Source: Pycnococcus provasolii (Eukaryota; Chlorophyta; Pseudoscourfieldiophyceae; Pseudoscourfieldiales; Pycnococcaceae). From it: DNA of 64,000 nucleotides. Under the pieces are notes generated by a model. That model saw only the letters and a list, made by a program, of their open reading frames with translations. It searched no databases and was not told the origin of the DNA. Positions 47,896 through 58,001 of the stretch are shown in pieces. Each line of letters starts with the position of its first letter. Position 1 is the first letter of the stretch. Both the position numbers and the translations under genes were made by a program. The stretch covers positions 649,275-713,274 of the forward strand of contig OW568880.1 of the NCBI GenBank assembly GCA_938743325.2. The letters run 5' to 3'.

Positions 47896-49780
47896 GCGAC
47901 GCGCCGCTCGCCGGCCGCCGCAACCACGATGGTGTCAGGGGCTAATACGCACGGCGGTCAGGCCAACGCACAAGCCTTGTCCTCTGTGGGCGTTCGCGTC
48001 ATGGGGCGAGGCGCGAACAACGCGGCCACGCACGCCAACAACACCGCGGTCGGCGCTATGCTCTATGCAAACACCAACTTGCCAGGCGTGCCAAGGGCCG
48101 TCGTCAACCCGCACGTGACTCTATCGCCGGCAAGAGCGCGTGGCAGCCCAAGCAAGCTTGCAGCGTCGCCGAGCAGAATGATGGCTAGGCAAATGCCGAA
48201 GGACGTCGTGGCGCAGGCAAAGGCGGAGCTCGCCGCCGCGGGTTCTCAAGCGCGTGCATCTGGGGCAATCCCAAGCCCGACACGTCCTCTTGCTATCGGC
48301 ACGGCGCGGCCTAAGGGACTCGGCCTAAGGTTGCTGCGCAACTTAAACCAGGACGAAAGGTCGCCCATGGGCAGCCCACAGTCCATGCCCGCGCAGAGCC
48401 CGCAAGGCTCTCTCAGCGGCTCACCACAGAAGGGGCGGCAGGGACAGAGTCCCGTGGCGCGGCGGAGGCTTGCGCTCGGTGCTCAAGGTGCAACGTTTGG
48501 CGGCGGAGCGACTTCGCCAGCCTCGCCCCAGGCAACTACCGCAAGGTCGCCTGCACACCTTGGGCGACTGACGCAAAGCCGATTCGCGCACGAGCGTATC
48601 GTCTCCCACGCCGCCGCGGCGGAGAACGCGAACGCCGCGCGTAGTGCGGCGGCACGTGACGCCGCCGCGCAGCGCAGTGCGGCGCTGCGAAAGGTGATGA
48701 GCGCGCCTGATGGGCAGCTGCAGGGGCCGACGCACGGCGCCTCGACGCGACGAGGGCTAGGCTTGAGAAAACCACTACCACTTCCGCCTGCCATGCTTGG
48801 CAGCCCGGTGGCTGGCAGCGTCGTTGCAAGCCCGCAGAAAGTTCGCGGCCATAACGTCAGCTTTAACAATCGATATGGCGCACCGGGTGACCCAAGTGCA
48901 CGTGACACACCATCTCCGAACCTTGCAAGGACAACGACGGAGCACGCAATGGCGGAGAGTGACCGGCAGCTGACGAGCTTACTGACATCCACGTCGGAGT
49001 TAACGACGATGGCCCTCGCCAGGGCTCAACCGCAGCAGTCCACACCCCATCCTCCACAGCAGCCGAGAGGCATTCGTCCATCGCCACTGTCGCAACCGCG
49101 GCTTGCGATGCCAACGAGTGAGAGCTCGAAGGCTCTTCGCGACGAGGAATCATTGCACCCATTCGCGGAAGTCGACGACTCAGCGCCGTCATCATCATAT
49201 GCAGCCGATCTCCCTGACAAGCAGCTTGTGCTTTTCAGCAAGCTCAAGTCTTGCATTGTTCGCTCCGATGTCGATGCATTCGAGGCTCTGCTAGCGAAAG
49301 ACGTCGATGTGAACGCAGTTCACTCTCCAGGAGAGGAGACTCTGCTGCATGAAGCTGCGCGAGTGGGCAATACTGAAATATGCACTCTGCTCGTGACGAA
49401 GTACAACATGGACCCCAATTCTCGCGATCGACTGCTCTACACGCCGCTGCACCACGCATGCCAATACAGCCATCGTGGCGCAGTGCGTGCCTTGCTTAAT
49501 GCCGGTGCGAGTATACGCGCGAGAACCGTCAGTGGCGAGACGCCGTTGCAGCTAGCTACTTCAGATCGCGTTCGACGTCTGTTTGGTCATAAGATTGGCG
49601 GCACGAGCCCAGACACGCCCGCTCAGCCAACTCGCCCTGAATTTGATCACCAAGACCCATTTTCTGGGCTCGTTTCACCACCCGAGATTGGATACAACGT
49701 CCCCGTGTACGACGGGGCTACCAGTGGCGCCGTTGCCATCTCCAGACACGCGCGCGAAGGCAACAACAGCGAGGACGACG

Positions 49781-49817
<37 letters not shown>

Positions 49818-51375
49818 CGTAAACATTGGACTTGACATCCCGGAGCGAACTCAGACACCACCTCTACTTCGTTCACCACCAAAGCACAAATTTCACGCTT
49901 CACCTGCTTCGCACGCGACGAAATCTCTCGAGACGACAACACCACGCGTTGGTGTCGCAACTACAGTCGGCGACTCGGCAGACAGCGAGCCACCACCAGT
50001 TCCTGAGCAGGTGGTGTCTCCATCGCCAACACCGGCAACACCGCCATTACAGCAACCGCGTGTGCAGCAGCTGCAAGCACAGCCCATGGTTGATATTGGC
50101 TTACCACCGTCGGCGGCATATCCAAATGCCGGCTTGCATCCGCGCGAAGGCATCTTTGCCATAGGCGGCGGCGACCAAAATGCGGCCATGGACGCGATCG
50201 ACACATCGCTTTACCCTGCGCCGTCGGCGAGCGGCGATCTGGTGGCGGAGCTAGCGGCGCGTATGACGGCCCGTGCTGCTGGGGACCCGGTTGACGCGGT
50301 GGGTCCCAAAGGTGCCATGACTGCCATCGAGGCACAAACCAACATGTTCCAGCGCTCGGTGCACATGCAGACCGGAGGCATGCACTGGGCTCGCGGCGAG
50401 CTCATTGGCGAGGGAGCGTACGGAAAGGTATATGCGGGACTCTGTCAGAAGACCGGAGAACTCATGGCTGTTAAGCAGATGAATCTCGTGTGTGCGGGCG
50501 AGGTGACCGATGCCGTTGCGAATGCGGTGAGACGCAAGGCGAGCAGCCTCGAGCGCGAGATTGAAATGTACAAGGCGCTCTGCCACAAGCACGTGGTGCG
50601 CTACATCGCTTGCGAGACGGTTGACGAGATTTGCTACGTGTTCTTGGAGTTCGTGCCTGGTGGCTCGATAGCCTCAATGCTCCGGCGCTTCGGCGCCTTC
50701 TCTGAGACACTCACCGCTCGTTACGCTCGTCAAATCTTGCTTGGCCTCGAGTACATGCACAACAGCGGTGTCGCTCATCGCGACGTCAAGGGTGCAAACA
50801 TTCTTGTGGCACGCGACGGCGTGATCAAGCTAGCAGACTTTGGCGCGAGTCGCCTGACGAAAAAGCGAAGCACGCCAAGGCAGGGTGATGACGAAAGGGG
50901 AGAGGAGGACGCCGCAGAGGGAGCGGCGGCGGCAGTGGAGACAAAGGATGAAATGTCCACGCCAACCGCGGCATCTGGCGACGAGGATGAGCGTTCGAAT
51001 ACGAACGGCATGAAGAGCATTCACGGAAGCATATTCTGGATGGCACCAGAGACTGTCCGAGGGCAGGGCTATGGCCGACGTGCGGACATCTGGAGCGCGG
51101 GTGCGACTGTGGTAGAAATGCTAACCGCGAAGCGCCCCTGGCCAGATTTGGAGAATCACTGGAGCGCGATGTTCGCCATCGCGCGCGCGACGGGCGGCCC
51201 TCCCCTTCCCAAGAATCTCACCGCACCTTGCGCGAAGTTTCTCTCGAGGTGCTTCATGTATGACCCGAAGGACCGCCCTGTGGCTTCGGAGCTCCTCGGA
51301 GATGCATTCTTGGTGAGCTCCGAGTCTGCTGTTCGCGAAGCCACCCAGGCGGTGGAGTTGAAGCACTCCTTATAA
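47893..51375 (+). CDS. Ankyrin-repeat MAP3K-like (STE11-type) protein kinase
   Basis: An 1160-residue protein. Residues 1-430 are Ser/Pro/Ala-rich and disordered with many SP sites. Residues about 440-556 hold three ankyrin repeats (TLLHEAARVGNTEICTLLV; TPLHHACQYSHRGAVRALL; TPLQLAT). An acidic Asp/Ser run lies near 635. The kinase domain runs from about 831 to 1142. It has GEGAYGKVY (P-loop), VKQM (ATP Lys), HRDVKGANIL (catalytic loop), DFGASR, and SIFWMAPETVRGQGYGRRADIWSAG. The KGANIL and GSIFWMAPE forms place it with STE11/MEKK/NPK1 MAP3Ks. An insert of about 45 acidic residues sits in the activation segment between DFGASR and the APE motif, which is unusual. The ATG follows the GA tract directly. 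A TGTAA lies at 51386-51390. Confidence 0.92.
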
Positions 51376-51599
51376 GTTTATATGTTGTAAAATATATTTG
51401 TGTGTTTTTTTCAAGGCCAGGGTTTGGGGCAAACCACCCGAGGGATTTTTTTCCAGTTCGTCGTGGCCTCCTAGTCCAAGATTGATACTCGCCTTCCCTT
51501 CCCAGTTCGGGGGGATGTGTCAAGAGCAGCTTCGTCCCCACTCGTCACGGCGGTTATATATAGGTAATCACCACACACACGCACAGTCACACATACTCG

Positions 51600-53015
51600 A
51601 TGGCACGCATATTCGTGCTGCTCGCGGTGGTGGTGGGAGCCTACTACCACTACACTGTGACACACTTGACCACGACGACCGCGAATGCTCAACGACGAAT
51701 CTCACCGTCTCGTCGTGTAGTAGAGAGTCAGCAGAAAAACAACGACAACCCATACCGAGGCGTGACCGACATGGATGAACTCTTCAGTCTACTGCCTGGC
51801 GACAGCACGGGGACCGCGGCGGAGGAATGCATGTCAATCTTGTTCTGTCGGGTTCAGATGGCCACCATTGAGTCTGGGGAAGCGCAGCGTCAGGAGGAGC
51901 TCAAAGAACAAAAGGAAAAAGAGAAAAATGTCCGCAACCCATACAGCTCAACCACTTCACTTTACATATATCTTCACGTCTTGTACGACGATGAGAGATG
52001 CAGTCCGTTCTTTGGTAAAGCTCAGCAACAGAGAGCTGCACGCAAAGATGTTGATGAGATGTACAAAAAGCTTGAAAAAACCATACCGAAGGAGAGCACC
52101 TGGCGATCAAGCTTGGATGCGTCAAATGTGACGGAAAAGCAGTGCAAGTATGCCAAAGCGTGGAGCAATCAACTAGAAGGCATCGATGGGGCGGTGTCGA
52201 CGAAGAAAAACTCCGATCGTTATGAAGGTGTCGAGAAGTCCAGATCGCCGTACGTGTACTACAGAACGTGCATCCTAGACAGCGAAATTCCTGATAATGA
52301 CCAGAAGAGTTGGCGCGCGGCTTCCATGCGTGCGTTGAATCCACCGTTCACGGCAACCGAAAAAACGTCACTGAGCTCACCATCACCTCCGGCTGATTTT
52401 CTGCAGAAGTTTGGCAACGCCACGAAGGGAACGTGGTACTTTTACCGCCTCACCGCCTCGTGCAGAGAATCGAGTACGCGTCAATATCAGGAGCAGGCGC
52501 AGTGGTTCTTTGGACGAGGATCGTACATACGGCGCGGTGGAACCGGCTGGTTTGGGGACAGCACGACTGACTTCAAGCCATTGACAGGTACAAGCAATTG
52601 CCCAAAGTGTGTCTTCTTGCACAGCGACACAAAGGAGTTCAACAATAATAACGACGATCTCCTATACTTCTGGGACTGGGACGAGTCATCTACCACCCGA
52701 TCTAAAATCCTCTCTCCAACTCCAGTGAAGCCGTGGCGCGCGAGCAATCCAAGCGAGCTTGGTAAGGTGTATGCCTACAAAGTCGGGATGCGTGGCGGAG
52801 GGCAGAGCACGTGGAACAACAAGAAGCTTGGCGGCGGAGCGAGATCGCTCAGTGCCCCCAAGGACTGCACGAGGGATAATTGCAGCAGCGTTGGCACGGT
52901 GCGCACCTCGGGAACGCCGTTGGGCCGGTCGGCTGTGCTGAGCAGCACGGTGCGCGGGCGCGGTGAGGGGCGCGGTGCTAGTAGTAGTGTGCCGGGGGCG
53001 CAGTGGTCGTTTTAA
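51600..53015 (+). CDS. Unknown secreted or type II membrane protein
   Basis: A 471-residue protein with a clear N-terminal hydrophobic segment (IFVLLAVVVGAYYHY, residues 4-18), either a signal peptide or a membrane anchor. The mature part has about ten scattered Cys, several N-glycosylation-type sequons, many aromatic residues (SLYIYLHVLYDDERCS; LLYFWDWDESS) and a Ser/Gly/Arg-rich C-terminus. No known fold or catalytic motif is recognised. It may be a surface or extracellular-matrix protein, or a lineage-specific family. Its base composition is less GC-rich than its neighbours'. The ATG at 51600 is preceded by an ACAC-rich leader. Confidence 0.65.
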   Translation: MARIFVLLAVVVGAYYHYTVTHLTTTTANAQRRISPSRRVVESQQKNNDNPYRGVTDMDELFSLLPGDSTGTAAEECMSILFCRVQMATIESGEAQRQEELKEQKEKEKNVRNPYSSTTSLYIYLHVLYDDERCSPFFGKAQQQRAARKDVDEMYKKLEKTIPKESTWRSSLDASNVTEKQCKYAKAWSNQLEGIDGAVSTKKNSDRYEGVEKSRSPYVYYRTCILDSEIPDNDQKSWRAASMRALNPPFTATEKTSLSSPSPPADFLQKFGNATKGTWYFYRLTASCRESSTRQYQEQAQWFFGRGSYIRRGGTGWFGDSTTDFKPLTGTSNCPKCVFLHSDTKEFNNNNDDLLYFWDWDESSTTRSKILSPTPVKPWRASNPSELGKVYAYKVGMRGGGQSTWNNKKLGGGARSLSAPKDCTRDNCSSVGTVRTSGTPLGRSAVLSSTVRGRGEGRGASSSVPGAQWSF

Positions 53016-53228
53016 TAGGAAACGCTTATCCTCTTTGCCTCTGGCGGCTTCATGGCCGTGCTGAGCGGTTCGGGCACGGGCGGCGGCAAGTCAAGCAGGC
53101 TTTCGAGCGCCTTGCACGCCCACTGCGTTACCGTCGCGGACATGGCGGAAGGCGGAACGGTGCTGAAAATGGGTTGAGGCGAAAGATGCGTTACAGCACA
53201 GGTCTGGGGTCCCACCTCTGGGGTCCCT

Positions 53229-53436
53229 TGTCGAGATTATACCTTATATGCCTTGTGGGGAACCGTTGTTGAGGACTCGGGATCCCAGAGGGAAAGGGGA
53301 CGCAATAGGTCGATTGGTCAAGATAGGCATCCTGACCAACCGACCTAAACCCCCCCCTAGGGATAAGGGGGCGCGGCCCCTGGTTGTCTAAGTTGTAAGA
53401 CCACTCTTTTCTTTTCTTTTCTACTTATTCTCTTCA
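53229..53436 (+). repeat. 5' LTR
   Basis: 208 bp, TGTCGAGATTATACC to TTATTCTCTTCA, with a CT-rich end. It is identical to 54738-54945 as read. Confidence 0.95.
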
Positions 53437-53449
53437 GGTTATGAGCCTC
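53437..53449 (+). promoter_or_regulatory. Primer-binding site matching the tRNA-iMet anticodon loop
   Basis: GGTTATGAGCC follows the LTR directly. It is complementary to GGCUCAUAACC, the anticodon stem-loop of initiator tRNA-Met, not to a tRNA 3' end. Half-tRNA priming of this kind is established for Drosophila copia and yeast Ty5. Confidence 0.7.
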
Positions 53450-53986
53450 AAGTTGTGAAACAGCTACGCTACCTTAAGTCAGCCTACGAAACTTCACAGT
53501 CTTTGAGTACACTTACTTGGCCGCCGAATACACTTTACAGCTCACAAATATATTGACTACAGAAAAAACGCGAAAAGAAACTGCGTAGTGAAAAACAGCT
53601 TTCGACCTATTTTCCCGTTGTGGAAGGTGGTCAGACCACTTCGAGAAACCTTATCCTGGCAAGATACGGTTATCCAAACTGAACATCTTGAAGTGCTGAA
53701 CATAAAAAAGTTATTCTGCGCAGTTTCCAACCGTTTTTGACTTGGTCAACCTTGATACTATTTTCAGCCGTCTACTTACGCCTCGCAAGACGCCATACTT
53801 GAACTGGCGGCGCCGACGGGGACTTTTCTACGAATTCGGGGTTCACACATCGCGAGTTTAGGGGTTTGGATTCTCTACTTTTGGAAAAAACACAAACCCG
53901 ATTCCTCGAGCTCTCCTCATTAGGGTTCCCAGAAACATAACCCTAGTTAGCAACTTCTGGATCACCTTTGGACAAGTTGTGACGTC

Positions 53987-54445
53987 ATGCCTGAACTGGA
54001 CAACTCAAAACCACCGCTATTTGTACCGTCTAAACGCTCTTACAACGATTTCGTTCTGGCTTGGCGCGGTCACTCGCGAAAGCGAAACTACTCGCAGTTG
54101 TTGGAGTGGGCAGAAAATCCGGACAACGCACCGGAAGCACTCACTCAACAGCAGCAGACGTGGAACTCACGATTTTTCTCTGACTTGGTTGACTCCCTGT
54201 ATAACGGAGAAACTGATGACGCTGCCACCGCAGCTCTTGCAGCCATGGATGCAGCGGCCGACGACGGAATGCAGCTTTGGACAGCTCTGAAGCGCGAAAT
54301 CGACATCACGCTGCCCTCAGCACGATCTCACGCAGAAGACCAGCTCAAGAACAAGACTAAACAAAAGCATGACGAAGCCTCTGAGGCAAGACATCCACAA
54401 TTACCTCGTGCAAATGATTCTGCACGGTTAAACGGCCTCCAGTGA
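53987..54445 (+). CDS. Gag-like protein of the LTR element
   Basis: A 152-residue frame, the only one of size inside the element, starting at MPELDNSKPPLF. It has a helical, Trp-containing composition (SYNDFVLAWRGHSRKRNY; LLEWAENPDN) as in the capsid part of copia-group Gag, and ends with a basic/acidic tail. No CCHC zinc knuckle and no protease motif follow. The AT-rich 290 bp between its stop and the polypurine tract is non-coding. The gag identity is inferred mainly from position between primer site and 3' LTR. Confidence 0.55.
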   Translation: MPELDNSKPPLFVPSKRSYNDFVLAWRGHSRKRNYSQLLEWAENPDNAPEALTQQQQTWNSRFFSDLVDSLYNGETDDAATAALAAMDAAADDGMQLWTALKREIDITLPSARSHAEDQLKNKTKQKHDEASEARHPQLPRANDSARLNGLQ

Positions 54446-54727
54446 ACCGACTGGTTGAGGTAACAGGCCACCTCACAATAACACAGACATCTCAGAAGAT
54501 AAGGTCAATACACATACCAAAAGAAACAAAAATCAAAACATCACAAAATCAAATACAAATCGAAACATCACGAAAACGAATACAAATTCAAAACATTACA
54601 AAAACGAATAAAAAATTAATCAACCATACAAGACCTTGACAAACCAAATAAGAAGAACGAAGAAATGAAGATACGAACTAAACAACTAAACAACGCTACT
54701 TGCCAGCTTTCATACCAGGCATAGCAG

Positions 54728-54737
54728 CGAGGGGAAG
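54728..54737 (+). promoter_or_regulatory. Polypurine tract
   Basis: GCGAGGGGAAG lies directly before the 3' LTR, the expected place for plus-strand primer formation. Confidence 0.75.
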
Positions 54738-54945
54738 TGTCGAGATTATACCTTATATGCCTTGTGGGGAACCGTTGTTGAGGACTCGGGATCCCAGAGG
54801 GAAAGGGGACGCAATAGGTCGATTGGTCAAGATAGGCATCCTGACCAACCGACCTAAACCCCCCCCTAGGGATAAGGGGGCGCGGCCCCTGGTTGTCTAA
54901 GTTGTAAGACCACTCTTTTCTTTTCTTTTCTACTTATTCTCTTCA
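54738..54945 (+). repeat. 3' LTR
   Basis: It is identical to the 5' LTR at 53229-53436, and is followed by the second TCCCT target duplication at 54946-54950. It ends 105 bp before the ARP6 start codon. Confidence 0.95.
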
Positions 54946-55050
54946 TCCCTCCTGCTGCCTGGACCCAAACCCCGAAAGTTCTGCCCAAAAGCTTTTACTT
55001 TTTCGCACCCCCAGCCGCCACGGCATCCTCCGCCCATTTCCGAGCAGCCC

Positions 55051-56370
55051 ATGGCGGAACTCGCGCTCACAACGTCGGCTCTAGTCGTGGACAACGGCGG
55101 AGGTGCCGTCAAACACGCGCTCGCCACAGCCAAGAGCCCGGACGTCACACTCAACTGCACCGCGCGTCCTTCCAAAGATCGCACCGCCACGCAGCTCGTG
55201 GGAAACGACGTGCGCAGCTCGACGCACGTCGCTGGACTCCTAACATCGCGACCGTTCGAGCGCGGGTACCTCGTGCGCTGGGATGTCGAATCAGAAGTGT
55301 GGGCGTCGAGTGTGCTGAAAGGCAGATCGCCAAAAGATCACGTGCTCTTGCTCACAGAGCCGCCACTGAACTTTCCCGAGCTGTCAGCTCAGCAGGCGGA
55401 GGTTGTGTTCGAGCACTACGGATTTCCTGGATACCGCTCCGTGCCCAGCGCAGCTCTTAGCATGCACGGTTCCCTCTGCAGCACATCCTCCGGAAGCGGC
55501 GTGCCATCGCCCACACTCGAAGCCGCACGAGCGTGTGGCGCTGGCATCGTCGTCGACAGCGGCTTTTCGTACACGCACAGCCTTCCCGTGTTTCAGCGGC
55601 GTGTCGTGGGACAGGCTGTGAAGCGCCTCGACGCGGGAGGCAAGGTTCTCACAAACTACCTCAAGGAGCTCGTGTCTTACCGCAGCGTGAATGTGTCTGA
55701 TATGTTCCACGTCGTTGACGCGTGCAAGGAGGAGGTGTGTCGCGTTTGCAAGGAAGGCGCGGTGTCCGCGCTGCAAGCTTGTGCCCAGAAGGGTGGCGGC
55801 AGCCAGGTTGTGCAGTACGTCCTTCCCGACGGCGTCGACCGCAAGGTTGGTCGTGTGAAAGCACAAGACAGCGAAGACAGTCACGTCAACGCTGTCGCGA
55901 AAGAAGGTGAGCAGCCGTCTCCCGCAGAGATGAAACGGCGGCGGCAAGAGGAGGAGGCGACCATCGAGCTGCGCAGCGAGCCGTTCATGGTACCTGAGGT
56001 TCTATTTCGTCCCATGGATATTGGCCTGAACCAGCTCGGCGTAGCTGAGCTCGTAGCAAGCAGCGTGGCGTCACTCCCTTTGGAAATGCGTGAGGCATGT
56101 CTATCCAACGTGGTTGTGTGTGGAGGAAATGCTGCCATCTCAGGTTTTAAGGAACGTCTGGAGCTGGAGCTCGCGCCATTTGTACCTTCGGGCCAGGAGT
56201 GCCACGTGCGTCTTGCGCCACCCGATCCCGTCACAAGTGCATGGCACGGCGGCGCTGCGATGGCGCGTGACAAGGGCACATTCTACCCCACAATCATCAC
56301 GAAGCGACTGTACGAGGAGGAGGGAAGTATGCGCGTGCTAGAGCGCATGAAAGCGGCGTCGTCGTGGTGA
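55051..56370 (+). CDS. ARP6: Actin-related protein ARP6
   Basis: A 439-residue actin-fold protein of the ARP6 group, a subunit of the SWR1/SRCAP complex that deposits histone H2A.Z. The nucleotide-fold segments are LVVDNGGGAVKHAL near residue 12 and GIVVDSGFSYTHSLPVF near 170. ARP6-typical stretches are FERGYLVRWDVESEVW near 70, TEPPLNF near 110, GGKVLTNYLKELVSYRSV near 205 and IGLNQLGVAELVASSVASLP near 330. NVVVCGGNAAISGFKERLE closes the fold. It is longer than animal ARP6 (about 396) because of a charged insert near 270-310 (EMKRRRQEEE). The start codon lies 105 bp downstream of the retrotransposon, so the insertion replaced or displaced its upstream promoter. Confidence 0.92.
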   Translation: MAELALTTSALVVDNGGGAVKHALATAKSPDVTLNCTARPSKDRTATQLVGNDVRSSTHVAGLLTSRPFERGYLVRWDVESEVWASSVLKGRSPKDHVLLLTEPPLNFPELSAQQAEVVFEHYGFPGYRSVPSAALSMHGSLCSTSSGSGVPSPTLEAARACGAGIVVDSGFSYTHSLPVFQRRVVGQAVKRLDAGGKVLTNYLKELVSYRSVNVSDMFHVVDACKEEVCRVCKEGAVSALQACAQKGGGSQVVQYVLPDGVDRKVGRVKAQDSEDSHVNAVAKEGEQPSPAEMKRRRQEEEATIELRSEPFMVPEVLFRPMDIGLNQLGVAELVASSVASLPLEMREACLSNVVVCGGNAAISGFKERLELELAPFVPSGQECHVRLAPPDPVTSAWHGGAAMARDKGTFYPTIITKRLYEEEGSMRVLERMKAASSW

Positions 56371-56385
56371 TGAGAACAGCCTAAA

Positions 56386-56677
56386 GATTGCTCATTCAGT
56401 AATGTACTGTACTTTACTTTGTCCAATAGGGCGTCGTCCATTGACACAACTAAAAAAAAAAATCATTTCATTCACATTGACACCCATTCACAGCGCGTTT
56501 GTGTGACGTCGAATGTTCAATGCGGGCGCTTTTCGCTGGCGTCGTGAGAGCCTCCAATCACGGGGGGGGGTAAGGGGGGGGGGGGGGGGATGGTTGGTGA
56601 AGTTTATTTTAAATTGTGTCAATGGACGACGCCTTATTGGACAAAGTAAAGTACAGTACATTACTGAATGAGCAATC
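56386..56677. mobile_element. MITE-like inverted-repeat element, 292 bp
   Basis: The left arm 56386-56450 (starting GATTGCTCATTCAGTAATGT) and the inverse of the right arm 56614-56677 agree over about 64 bp with two or three differences. The loop holds an A run, CATTCACATTGACACCCATT and long G runs (56563-56590). No flanking target duplication is evident, so its age or class is unclear. The right arm overlaps the stop codon (56676-56678) of the minus-strand gene, so the element or its relic sits exactly at that gene's 3' end. Confidence 0.75.
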
Positions 56678-58001
56678 ACGACAAGCCGGTTCTCAGGTCG
56701 AGCGAATCAGTTGTGCTATGAGACCTGCCACGCGTCTTGCCGCGTGTGCGCAAGGCGGCGACGATACGATGAGCCTCCTGCAAGGAGGCCTGATCGTTGA
56801 TGTCACCCACGTCCGATCCCATGCCAATCGCCTCGACAAGCGTGCGCTCTGCATCCTCGTATCGCCCGAGCTTGGCGAGCGTGCGGCCGTGCTCGACGCG
56901 GTGAACGATGCGGCGCGGATTAATGTCCACAGCCTTTGCGTACGCCTCCTCCGCCTTGGCGTGACTTCCAGGTTCAGGAAAGGACTCGCCGTATAGTACG
57001 CGTATGGCCAACTTCACAGGCCAGCCAATACTTGCCATCTCATTTTGCCAACGGCCGTACGCGTGCCAGGCGTAGTCCACCTCCACCTCCTTTCCGTTCG
57101 CCGCGCCATCTTGGCTATGACGCTCTATGGCTGCAAGCGCGTAAGCACGCACGTCTTTCGCGAGGCGTGCCTTTGCTTGGTTGTCGGCGAATATCGCGAG
57201 GCGGCCGAGGTTGATGGAGTGTCCGAGCAGTACGGACACGTCGTACGGCGACGAAATGGGAACAGTCGTGGCTATGCCGTGAACAGAGCCAGGTTCCGCT
57301 GCTGGTGGCGTGCCAAGTCCCGCAGCTTGCCAGGCACTCGAAGCCTGCTTTCGACGCTTTCTGCCAATTCTCCTCCCATCATTCTCCCCACCTCCATCTC
57401 CTCCTCCTCCTCCTCCTCCTCCTCCTCCGAGAGCGCGCAGGCGAAGCGAACCCAGCCCGAGTCCCTTGGGCGCCGCTTTTCGTGAGCTCGAAGAGGCTGA
57501 GGAAGTAGCCACGTCACCGCAAGCGAGGTTGTTGTTGTCAACCAGCGCAGCAGTGATTGCAACCGCCCGTGCCGCTGCAGCATGGCTCTCCGTCGTGGTT
57601 AGCCCCGGCGCGAAGGAGGCGTCGCTGTACTGTTTTGCAAGCGCAAGCAGAAGCTGCACAGCCCGAATGTCGCCATCTGCGCGTCCCGCAACTGCGAGAG
57701 CAGCCTCGAACTCCGCCGCTGCATCGTACGGCTGACATGACGTTTCGAGCGCCTCGCCGCTCTTGACGTGGGAATCAACGACGCGCGCTTGCTTTCGCGT
57801 GAGTCGCTGCGCCCGCTCCGCGGCGCGCTCTCGCCGCGACTGAATCAGGTGTGATAGCCATCCGCCAGGCGCACGGTGCATCCCGCCGTGGTTCCTCGCG
57901 GAAGAGGAGGTGAGGTTGATAGCGACCGCCGCGGTGCCCGCGACACCAACGCCACTCGCGGCGGATATCAGCACCGCCGTGCGCAGCGAGTACGGTCCCA
58001 T
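56676..58001 (-). CDS. RMDN-like TPR protein with N-terminal membrane anchor
   Basis: A 441-residue protein. The N-terminus has a hydrophobic segment (TAVLISAASGVGVAGTAAVA), probably a membrane anchor. A variable Gly/Ser-rich linker with about ten glycines lies near 190-205. The conserved part, residues about 270-420, contains HSINLGRLAIFADNQAKARL, AWHAYGRWQNEMASIGWPVK and YAKAVDINPRRIVHRVEHGR, then TLAKLGRYEDAERTL. The FGRWxxEVAxIGW plus INPxRIVHRVELGRT pattern belongs to the regulator-of-microtubule-dynamics (RMDN/FAM82) TPR family found in animals and plants. Its molecular role in algae is not established. The start is the ATG at 58001, divergent from SMC6. Its last codons adjoin the inverted-repeat element. 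Confidence 0.72.
   Translation of the reverse strand: MGPYSLRTAVLISAASGVGVAGTAAVAINLTSSSARNHGGMHRAPGGWLSHLIQSRRERAAERAQRLTRKQARVVDSHVKSGEALETSCQPYDAAAEFEAALAVAGRADGDIRAVQLLLALAKQYSDASFAPGLTTTESHAAAARAVAITAALVDNNNLACGDVATSSASSSSRKAAPKGLGLGSLRLRALGGGGGGGGGGDGGGENDGRRIGRKRRKQASSAWQAAGLGTPPAAEPGSVHGIATTVPISSPYDVSVLLGHSINLGRLAIFADNQAKARLAKDVRAYALAAIERHSQDGAANGKEVEVDYAWHAYGRWQNEMASIGWPVKLAIRVLYGESFPEPGSHAKAEEAYAKAVDINPRRIVHRVEHGRTLAKLGRYEDAERTLVEAIGMGSDVGDINDQASLQEAHRIVAALRTRGKTRGRSHSTTDSLDLRTGLS

Larger units (their letters stand above)
53229..54945 (+). mobile_element. Non-autonomous Ty1/copia-type LTR retrotransposon (gag-only), 1717 bp
   Basis: Two identical 208-bp LTRs beginning TG and ending CA enclose 1301 bp. 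A perfect 5-bp target duplication TCCCT flanks the element (53224-53228 and 54946-54950). A primer-binding site begins directly after the 5' LTR and a polypurine tract directly before the 3' LTR. The only coding region is a gag-like frame; protease, integrase, reverse transcriptase and RNase H are absent. Identical LTRs mean a very recent insertion, so it must have been mobilised by an autonomous relative elsewhere. Confidence 0.93.

Noticed and set aside
54442-54639. 65-codon ORF after gag in the LTR element
   Set aside because: It is an Ile/Lys/Thr-rich translation of AT-rich DNA with no motif of protease, integrase or reverse transcriptase.
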